Below are positions 1 through 5,446 of a DNA stretch of 6,449 nucleotides, one piece after another; position 1 is the first letter of the stretch; every line of letters begins with the position of its first letter. Source of the DNA: Calditrichota bacterium. GTDB lineage: Bacteria > Zhuqueibacterota > Zhuqueibacteria > Oleimicrobiales > Geothermoviventaceae. The stretch is taken from the NCBI GenBank assembly GCA_013152765.1, contig JAADFT010000125.1, positions 1 through 6,449 of the forward strand, written 5' to 3'. Both the position numbers and the translations under genes were made by a program. Below the pieces are notes generated by a model. It made no database searches. It was not told the origin of the DNA and saw only the letters and a list, made by a program, of their open reading frames with translations.

Positions 1-1
1 G

Positions 2-460
2 GTGTCCTGGCTTCCGTCGTACGGACCCGAGATGCGGGGCGGCACGGCTAACTGCCACGTGAACCTGAGCGAACGCAGGATCGGGTCGCCTCTGGTCTCG
101 CAGCCGACGGTCCTGATCGCCATGAACCGGCCGTCGCTGGATAAGTTTGAGCCGGAAGTTGTGAAGGGTGGGCTCATCATCTACGACTCGTCCCTGATCG
201 ACCGGCCTGTGTCGCGGACAGACGTGGAGGCCTTCCCGATTCCGGCCACAAAGATGGCGGACGAGCTCGGCAACACCCGCGCTGCCAACATGGTGGTGCT
301 CGGCGCCTACGTCGGCTACACGGGTGTGGTGGACGTCGACACGGTTCTCCGAACGCTGCCGAAGGTCATCAAGCGCAAGAACCTGGTGCCGTTGAACGAA
401 AAAGCGGTCAAGAAGGGAGTCGAGTTCGCGCGCAACTTCAAGGCTTCCAAGGAGAACTAA
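2..460 (+). CDS. 2-oxoacid:ferredoxin oxidoreductase gamma subunit (KorC/VorC-like), 5'-truncated by window edge
   Basis: This is the C-terminal 152 residues of a gamma subunit of 2-oxoacid:ferredoxin oxidoreductase. With the alpha and beta subunits, this cytoplasmic enzyme oxidatively decarboxylates a 2-oxoacid to its acyl-CoA and reduces ferredoxin. The clearest sign is the block YGPEMRGGTANC near the visible start, diagnostic of the gamma domain, followed by the family pattern IGSPLVSQP and an LGNTRAANMVVLGAYVG segment. The family is usually about 180-190 residues, so roughly 35-40 N-terminal residues, including the glycine-rich start, probably lie left of the window. The GTG at base 2 is therefore an internal Val codon, not a start. 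The frame closes at TAA 458-460. No kor gene follows, so this is probably the last gene of its operon. EMRGGTANC fits the KorC/VorC/OorC type better than pyruvate-specific PorG, but substrate cannot be fixed from this fragment. Confidence 0.93.
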   Translation: MSWLPSYGPEMRGGTANCHVNLSERRIGSPLVSQPTVLIAMNRPSLDKFEPEVVKGGLIIYDSSLIDRPVSRTDVEAFPIPATKMADELGNTRAANMVVLGAYVGYTGVVDVDTVLRTLPKVIKRKNLVPLNEKAVKKGVEFARNFKASKEN

Positions 461-475
461 GAGCCCGCGGGCAAG

Positions 476-505
476 GCCTGTGCAGCACAGGCTGAAGTGC
501 TGCAC
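476..505 (+). other. Two overlapping, mutually exclusive inverted repeats just after the oxidoreductase gene
   Basis: GCCTGTGC (476-483) is complementary to GCACAGGC (485-492), separated by one base, so in practice about 6 bp around a 5-nt loop. GTGCAGCA (480-487) is complementary to TGCTGCAC (498-505) with a 10-nt loop. The two pairings share bases 480-487 and cannot form together. A palindrome GCCCGCGGGC lies just upstream at 463-472. There is no T tract, so this is not a standard intrinsic terminator. It may be a 3'-end stabilising or Rho-associated structure, or chance in GC-rich DNA. Confidence 0.4.
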
Positions 506-553
506 AAGGGCTTCCCGGGAGCATTTCGTCGCGGAAGTGTCCAGGCTTGGCAC

Positions 554-588
554 AAGAACGTGGAGACGAAGCGCGCCTCCACGTTCTT
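554..588. terminator. Perfect 12-bp hairpin, weak terminator candidate
   Basis: AAGAACGTGGAG (554-565) pairs perfectly with CTCCACGTTCTT (577-588) across an 11-nt loop (566-576). The stem lies 94 bp after the oxidoreductase stop. The distal arm ends in TTCTT and is followed by CTCGGG rather than a run of T, so intrinsic termination would be weak at best. It could be a 3'-end processing or stability element, or a bidirectional structure. The inverted repeat is seen directly; the function is inferred. Confidence 0.5.
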
Positions 589-706
589 CTCGGGCTGACG
601 GAGGCTAAGCCCCACCGGCGTAGAAATGCGGCGCTCAGCTTCACACGGCACCCCTTGTAGTTTTGGGCGGGCACGACTGAACTGCGGTTAATTCAGGTGG
701 CGGGTC

Positions 707-744
707 AATCCCTGTGGGGAACAAGCCCACGGGGATTTTCGTTT
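707..744 (+). terminator. Rho-independent terminator
   Basis: Bases 707-718 pair with 726-737 in a 12-bp stem. The pairing is continuous with one G-T pair (713/731), and the loop is 7 nt (719-725). The stem runs straight into a T-rich tract, TTTTCGTTT, at 736-744. That is the classic plus-strand intrinsic terminator layout. It lies about 250 bp beyond the oxidoreductase stop, so it ends either a long 3' UTR of that operon or a separate small transcript arising between 461 and 706. It also insulates the downstream radical SAM/rng unit from read-through. Confidence 0.82.
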
Positions 745-1058
745 GTGCGGCGGGCCGAGAGGCAGGATGGACTGGTGCTGCTTTTCCTGACTGGATGTGA
801 GCGAGCCGGGGAAGCCGCGACTCCGGACGGGAGTTGCCAACTGCTCCAGAGGAGAAGAAACAGCTCGAAAGGGGCCTCGGATCCAACGAGTGGGGCGGAA
901 ACCGTGAGGCGTGCCGCAAGTGAAGTGTTTACACAGCATGTCCTGAAACCGGCTGTCGTAAGCCAGCCCCAGACACAACCATCTGGAAGTCCCGAGAGAC
1001 GAGAAGAGAGAGGGATCCGTACCGGGTAAGGAACAAAATAACGAGTTGAATCCACCGA
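745..1058 (+). other. Unassigned upstream/leader region of the radical SAM-rng operon
   Basis: These 314 bp lie between the terminator and the ATG at 1059, so the promoter of the radical SAM-rng unit should be here. I could not find a convincing -35/-10 pair; TTTACA at 928-933 has no good -10 partner at usual spacing. The region contains a hairpin at 817-837 and weaker stems, such as GGCTG 951-955 with CAGCC 964-968. Near the start codon there is an A-rich stretch around 1031-1040 and no proper Shine-Dalgarno sequence within 4-12 bases of the ATG. No known riboswitch consensus was recognised. Confidence 0.45.
817..837 (+). other. 8-bp hairpin in the radical SAM leader region
   Basis: GCGACTCC (817-824) pairs with GGAGTTGC (830-837), including one G-T pair, around a 5-nt loop (825-829). 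No T tract follows, so it is not a terminator. It may be part of a structured 5' UTR or a small RNA. Chance formation is possible at this base composition. Confidence 0.35.
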
Positions 1059-3719
1059 ATGCCAGTTGATTTTGCCGAAGTTGAGCGCATTTTGCCGCTG
1101 GTTGCGAAGCCAGGGCGTTACGTTGGGGGCGAACAAAACATCATCGTGAAGGAAGACGCACGGGTCGACACCCGCGTCGCTCTTGTTTTCCCGGACGTCT
1201 ACGAGCTGGGGATGTCCTACTTGGGGTTCCAGATTCTCTACCATCTTCTGAACCGCGAGGAGTGGCTCGCCGCGGAGCGCGTTTACGCGCCCTGGAGCGA
1301 CATGGAAGACCTCATGCGGGCACGCGGCATCCCGCTGTACTCCCTGGAAACGCGACGTTCCCTGAGGGAGTTCGACGTCGTTGGGTTTACCCTTCAGTAC
1401 GAGCTCCACTACACCAACATTTTGAATTTGCTCGACCTGGGAGGGCTGCCGGTCCGTACGGAGGATCGACCGGATGCGTTGCCGCTGGTCCTGGCGGGCG
1501 GCCCGTGCGCGTTCAACCCAGAGCCTCTGGCTCCGTTTGTCGATGCCTTCCTGCTCGGCGATGCGGAAGAGGCCGCTTTCGAGGTTCTTCGGCTGGTTCG
1601 CATCGCGAAGCACGAACGCTACGACAAAGAAACCCTCCTCAAGGAGCTGGCCAGCATTCCCGGCATCTACGTCCCGTCCCTCTACGTGGACATTCGGGAC
1701 GCCCAAGGGCGCCTGCAGTCGGTCGAGCCCATTGAGGACGGAATCCCGAAGGTGGTTGAGGGACGCGTGGTCGAGGAGCTACGTCCGGAATTCTACACCG
1801 ACAGGCCTCTGGTACCCCTGCTGGAGACTACACACGACAGGCTCTCGGTCGAGATCATGCGCGGCTGCACGCGCGGGTGCCGTTTCTGCCAGGCGGGCAT
1901 CGTCTACCGACCGGTGAGGGAGCGAACCGTGGCCGAACTCGTGAGCCACATCAAACGCGCTCTGGATGCGACAGGGTACGACGAGGTTTCGCTCGTTTCT
2001 CTCAGCACTTCCGACTACTCACAACTTCAACAGTTGCTGGCTACGCTCAGCGTCACGCTTCGCGAGCGAATGGTGAACTTCTCCTTTCCCTCGCTGAGAC
2101 CGGAGACGTTCACCCCTGAAATTGCCGCTTACGCGCGCAACGTGCGCAAGTCCGGGCTTACCCTGGCTCCCGAAGCAGGCACGGAGCGGCTTCGCAATGT
2201 GATCAACAAGACCAACACCAACGAAGACCTGCTGCGAGCCGTGGATCTGGCCTTTCGGGAGGGCTGGAATCTGGTGAAGCTCTACTTCATGATCGGCCAG
2301 CCCACTGAGACCGAAGAGGACCTGCAGGGAATCGTGGACCTTGTTCACGACGTGGTGAAAATCGGTCGAAAGTACCCGGGACAGCGGCGCGTGAACGTTT
2401 CGGTTTCGCCGTTCGTGCCCAAAGCCCACACACCTTTCCAGTGGGAGCGCCAGGCGAGCCCCGAGGAAATTCGCGAGAAGTTGCGTTACCTGCTGGACCG
2501 GATCCGTTGGCCGAACGTCAAGGTCAGCTGGCGAGAAGCGGACGTGTGCCAGGTGGAGGCTTTGCTGTCGCGCGGAGACCGCCGGGTGGCGGAGGTCATC
2601 GAGAGGGTGTGGCGGGCCGGGGCGCGACACGACGCCTGGAACGAGCATTTTCGCTTCGAGCGCTGGCAAAAGGCGGTGGAAGAAAGCGAACTAAGCTTCG
2701 ACGAGTTCACGCGGGAATTTGCACGGGACGAAGTCCTGCCGTGGCAACACATCACAAAAGGCGTGACAACGCAGTTTCTGAAGCGGGAACGCACCCGGGC
2801 GTACCAGGGCAAAACAACGGAAGACTGCAAGACGGGCGTCTGCAACGCCTGTGGTCTGATGGACCACAAGGTTTGTCGCGAGATCATCGCGCGCAGCAAG
2901 AAGCCGAGAGAATCGTCTGAACAACGTGCACAAGCGGTGACGGCGACTCCGGAATCGCCGTCTGCTGCGCCAGCAGCCGGTCTCTACGGCCGGGGCAAAA
3001 AGAAAATTCGGGATGCAGCGCCGCCCACGCCCGTGGTTTACCGCTTGCGTTACCGCCGAGGGGACGAGGTGCGCTTCATCGGCCATCTGGACATGGTGCG
3101 TGCGTTCGAACGCGCCTTCCGACGCGCACACCTGCCCCTTGCGTACTCGCACGGCTTCAACCCGCGCCCAAAGATCAGCTACGGCCCGGCGCTACCCGTT
3201 GGCATGACCAGCGACGCCGAGTACCTGGACGTGACTTTTGAAACACGACCTGCAGGGGACATCGTTGTCTCTGTGAATCGGTTCTTGCCTGCAGGTGTGC
3301 AAATCACCGAGGCGCGACGTTTGGCCGGAAAAACACGCGCGCTCACCGCGCTGATCGACCGGATCGAGTACAGTGTGGAATTCGGTGAACCTCGAGATGT
3401 GCGCGATTTGCGCCAGAGAATCCTGGCGTTCCTGGCCAGGCGCGAAATCATTGTTCAGCGCAGGAGAACCGACCCGAAAAAGGGTGAGAGAATTAGCGAG
3501 GTGAACATTCGGTCCTTCGTGGAATCGATTGAGACTGTCTCGAAAGGACGAGGACTCCGGGTCCTGACACGCGTCGTCGAAGGGCGCACGGCCCGGATGG
3601 ACGAAATCTTGCAGGCCCTGCTTGGCGAGCCCCGCGAGGCGGTCCTGCTGTACCGAGTCCGGAGGACGGGAATGTTCATCCGCAAGGGAATGGATTTGGT
3701 GACTCCAATGGAGACTTGA
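1059..3719 (+). CDS. B12-binding-type radical SAM protein fused to DUF2344 (TIGR03960 + TIGR03936-like)
   Basis: This is an 886-residue cytoplasmic protein of unknown reaction. Residues about 38-180 form the cobalamin-binding-like domain typical of B12 radical SAM proteins (FPDVYELGMSYLG at 44-56; GGPCAFNPEPLAPF at 147-160, then LLGDAEEA). The radical SAM core follows: RGCTRGCRFCQAG carries the 4Fe-4S triad C270, C274 and C277 (CxxxCxxC), with LTLAPEAGTERLR and KLYFMIGQPTET further on. Residues 590-606 hold a second cysteine set (C590, C595, C598, C606), a likely metal site. A variable Ala/Pro/Lys linker (about 612-658) leads to the DUF2344 domain (about 659-865; FIGHLDMVRAFERAFRRA, then SHGFNPRPKISYGPALPVG). 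In many genomes, as I recall, these are two adjacent genes; here they are one. The ATG at 1059 fits the family N-terminus (KPGRYVGGEQN at 17-27) but has no clear Shine-Dalgarno. It lies 4 bp upstream of rng. Confidence 0.93.
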   Translation: MPVDFAEVERILPLVAKPGRYVGGEQNIIVKEDARVDTRVALVFPDVYELGMSYLGFQILYHLLNREEWLAAERVYAPWSDMEDLMRARGIPLYSLETRRSLREFDVVGFTLQYELHYTNILNLLDLGGLPVRTEDRPDALPLVLAGGPCAFNPEPLAPFVDAFLLGDAEEAAFEVLRLVRIAKHERYDKETLLKELASIPGIYVPSLYVDIRDAQGRLQSVEPIEDGIPKVVEGRVVEELRPEFYTDRPLVPLLETTHDRLSVEIMRGCTRGCRFCQAGIVYRPVRERTVAELVSHIKRALDATGYDEVSLVSLSTSDYSQLQQLLATLSVTLRERMVNFSFPSLRPETFTPEIAAYARNVRKSGLTLAPEAGTERLRNVINKTNTNEDLLRAVDLAFREGWNLVKLYFMIGQPTETEEDLQGIVDLVHDVVKIGRKYPGQRRVNVSVSPFVPKAHTPFQWERQASPEEIREKLRYLLDRIRWPNVKVSWREADVCQVEALLSRGDRRVAEVIERVWRAGARHDAWNEHFRFERWQKAVEESELSFDEFTREFARDEVLPWQHITKGVTTQFLKRERTRAYQGKTTEDCKTGVCNACGLMDHKVCREIIARSKKPRESSEQRAQAVTATPESPSAAPAAGLYGRGKKKIRDAAPPTPVVYRLRYRRGDEVRFIGHLDMVRAFERAFRRAHLPLAYSHGFNPRPKISYGPALPVGMTSDAEYLDVTFETRPAGDIVVSVNRFLPAGVQITEARRLAGKTRALTALIDRIEYSVEFGEPRDVRDLRQRILAFLARREIIVQRRRTDPKKGERISEVNIRSFVESIETVSKGRGLRVLTRVVEGRTARMDEILQALLGEPREAVLLYRVRRTGMFIRKGMDLVTPMET
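3710..3713 (+). promoter_or_regulatory. Likely ribosome binding site for rng, inside the end of the upstream gene
   Basis: GGAG at 3710-3713 lies 10 bases before the GTG start at 3724, within the last codons of the radical SAM gene. A second purine patch, GAGG at 3718-3721, is only 2 bases from the start, too close for ordinary use. The arrangement favours GTG 3724 as the start and suggests translational coupling of the two genes. Confidence 0.5.
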
Positions 3720-3723
3720 GGAC

Positions 3724-5337
3724 GTGGAAGCAGAAACGAAAACAGCAGAGAAATCAGTTCAACGCAAGACACGACGCAGAAGACCGGTGCGGCGACATCA
3801 GCCCGTACAGGAACCGACGACGCGCGAGATCATCATCAACACGACTGTGGGGGAAACACGGATCGCAATTCTGGAAGACGGCAAGCTCGTGGAATTCTAC
3901 GTCGAGCGCCCGGAACATGAGCGCATGCTGGGCAGCATCTACCTGGCCCGTGTGGCTAAAGTGGTCCGGGGAATGCAAGCGGCTTTCGTCGACATCGGCC
4001 AGTCGCAGGACGCATTCCTTCCATTCGCCGACATGGGCGACCTGGTGCGCCTCTACACGCACGTGGATCGAATCGAGCCCGATGAGCACGGCATTCGAAA
4101 AGAGCTGGTGGACAAAGACTTAGTCCGCGAAAAAGACACGCTGCTTGTCCAGGTCACGAAGGAACCACTCGGACGAAAAGGCGCGCGGGTAAGCACCCGA
4201 ATTTCGCTGCCAGGCCGATTCGTGGTACTCGTGCCCGACGACAACCTGGTCGGTGTGTCGAAGAAAATCACCGATGAGTCGGAGAAACGGCGGCTCCGGC
4301 GGCTTGCGAAAGCCCTGCGACCCGAAGGTTGCGGCGTGATCGTCCGCACCGTGGCGGCAGGCAAACCTGAAGCAGTGTTGCGGCAGGATCTGGAAACGCT
4401 GTACACGATGTGGCAGCGCATCCAGAAGCGGGCGCAAAAGGAACAGGCACCCTGCCTGCTGTACAAGGACATGGGCATGACGTCCAGCGTGGTTCGCGAC
4501 CTGTTCACGCCGGACGTCAGTCGACTCGTGGTCGACTCGAAGAAGCTGGTCAAGGACATCACCTCCTACGTGAAGGATGTGGCACCGGAGCTGGTGGATC
4601 GGATCGAGCTCTACCAGGACAAACGGCCCATTTTCGACGCGTTCAACGTGGAGAGCCAGCTTGACAAGGCGCTGTCGCGTAAGGTGTGGCTCAAAAGTGG
4701 CGGCTACCTGATTATCGACAACACCGAGGCACTGGTCGCCATCGACGTGAACAGCGGAAAGTACCTGGGCAGACGCAACCAGGAACAGAACAGCTTGAAG
4801 ATCAACCTGGAAGCGGTGAAAGAGATTGCCCGCCAGCTACGCCTGCGCGACCTTGGCGGGCTCGTGATCATCGACTTCATCGACATGAAGGAAGCCGCCC
4901 ACCGACGCAAGGTGTACGACGAGCTGAAGAAAGAGATGAGCAAAGACCGGGCTCAGTACAACCTCCTGCCCATGAGCAAGTTCGGCATCGTGGAGATGAC
5001 GCGGGAGCGGGTCCGGCCAAGCCTCACTTTCACGATGAGCGAGCCCTGCCCGGTTTGTGGAGGCACCGGCCGAATTGTGTCCAAGACGACCCTGGCGACG
5101 AAAATCGAGCGCTGGATCCGAACATTCCGCTCCCGGACCAAAGAGCGCAGCGTGGAATTGCACGTACATCCGGAGATGGCCAAGTACTTGACGTCCGGTT
5201 TCCGCAGCCGGATCCGGCGCATCATGTGGAAATTCCTCATGAAGATCGACGTTGTCGAGGACGAAAGCCTGTCGATGGACGATTTTCGCTTCATCTCGAA
5301 AAAGACCGGCGAAGACATCACGGAGGATTACCTGTAG
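3724..5337 (+). CDS. rng: Ribonuclease G/E (RNase G, CafA)
   Basis: This 537-residue endoribonuclease belongs to the RNase E/G family, which cleaves single-stranded A/U-rich RNA with a 5'-monophosphate preference and matures 16S rRNA or decays mRNA. After a basic N-terminal tail (1-34, containing RKTRRRR), the family core begins at EIIINTTVGETRIAILEDGK. The S1 RNA-binding domain spans about 70-155 (GSIYLARVAKVVRGMQAAFVDIG). The DNase I-like catalytic region has both Mg-binding aspartates, D341 in AIDVNSGK and D384 in VIIDFIDM, 43 residues apart as D303 and D346 are in E. coli RNase E. The zinc-link CPVC (C442, C445) lies 101 residues after D341, matching C404/C407. There is no long C-terminal scaffold, so it is RNase G-like in length; E. 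coli Rng is about 489 residues. The GTG start gives a 4-bp gap to the upstream gene. Translation ends in tandem TAG TAG at 5335-5340. Confidence 0.96.
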   Translation: MEAETKTAEKSVQRKTRRRRPVRRHQPVQEPTTREIIINTTVGETRIAILEDGKLVEFYVERPEHERMLGSIYLARVAKVVRGMQAAFVDIGQSQDAFLPFADMGDLVRLYTHVDRIEPDEHGIRKELVDKDLVREKDTLLVQVTKEPLGRKGARVSTRISLPGRFVVLVPDDNLVGVSKKITDESEKRRLRRLAKALRPEGCGVIVRTVAAGKPEAVLRQDLETLYTMWQRIQKRAQKEQAPCLLYKDMGMTSSVVRDLFTPDVSRLVVDSKKLVKDITSYVKDVAPELVDRIELYQDKRPIFDAFNVESQLDKALSRKVWLKSGGYLIIDNTEALVAIDVNSGKYLGRRNQEQNSLKINLEAVKEIARQLRLRDLGGLVIIDFIDMKEAAHRRKVYDELKKEMSKDRAQYNLLPMSKFGIVEMTRERVRPSLTFTMSEPCPVCGGTGRIVSKTTLATKIERWIRTFRSRTKERSVELHVHPEMAKYLTSGFRSRIRRIMWKFLMKIDVVEDESLSMDDFRFISKKTGEDITEDYL

Positions 5338-5365
5338 TAGGGGAGAAGTTCTCCTTTCCGCGGCC

Positions 5366-5422
5366 GGAAAAAAGAACGCCCGGGCTTCTGCATTCTGCAG
5401 GCAACCCGGGCGTTTTTCGTTT
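5366..5422. terminator. Bidirectional terminator between convergent genes
   Basis: AACGCCCGGG (5375-5384) pairs perfectly with CCCGGGCGTT (5405-5414). The 20-nt interior contains its own small stem, CTGCA 5388-5392 with TGCAG 5396-5400. On plus, the stem runs into TTTTTCGTTT (5413-5422). On minus, it runs into CTTTTTT (from A-rich 5368-5374). The element lies about 35 bp after the rng stop and 25 bp after the minus-strand gene's stop, so it can terminate both convergent transcripts. A further inverted repeat, TTTCCG 5355-5360 with CGGAAA 5365-5370, abuts it on the rng side. Confidence 0.87.
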
Positions 5423-5446
5423 CGGACTGGTCTGCTTGAGACAGGA

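Larger units (their letters stand above)
461..1058. other. 598-bp intergenic region without a convincing gene
   Basis: This stretch separates the oxidoreductase gene from the radical SAM gene. Short open frames exist on both strands (for example 697-1029 on plus). Their translations are low-complexity, rich in Arg, Ser, Gly and Pro, and resemble no family I recognise; one runs straight through the terminator stem at 707-744. What it does hold is inverted repeats: overlapping ones at 476-505, a perfect 12-bp hairpin at 554-588, an intrinsic terminator at 707-744 and a smaller hairpin at 817-837. I looked for hallmarks of tRNA, tmRNA, RNase P RNA, SRP RNA, T-box leaders and cobalamin, glycine and c-di-GMP riboswitches and found none. 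No clear sigma70-like promoter was seen. Confidence 0.75.

Noticed and set aside
700..716. Sequence resembling a tRNA T-arm (GGGTCAATCCC)
   Set aside because: The loop is too short for a T-loop, there is no matching acceptor, D-arm or anticodon arm, and the bases belong to the terminator stem.
946..975. GTAAGCCAG-like stretch reminiscent of the cobalamin riboswitch box, attractive upstream of a B12-type protein
   Set aside because: The other conserved elements of that riboswitch (the GGGAA...GGTGAAA and GCCACTG boxes in order) are absent, so the match is coincidental.
697..1029. 110-codon plus-strand open frame in the intergenic region
   Set aside because: It starts within bases preceding the terminator stem and crosses the whole hairpin. 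It has no ribosome binding site, and its composition is that of translated noncoding DNA.
705..1706. 333-codon minus-strand open frame overlapping the intergenic region and the radical SAM gene
   Set aside because: Its first part is antisense to the strongly supported radical SAM gene and its end runs through the terminator at 707-744. The translation resembles no family and is a GC-rich shadow frame.
2019..2669. 216-codon minus-strand open frame
   Set aside because: It lies wholly antisense to the radical SAM core, whose motifs are intact. No recognisable domain.
2321..3295. Three copies of the 8-base palindrome CCTGCAGG (2321, 3249, 3288), two of them 39 bp apart
   Set aside because: All lie in the coding frame of the radical SAM gene and are explained by ordinary codons in GC-rich DNA. 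No larger repeat surrounds them.
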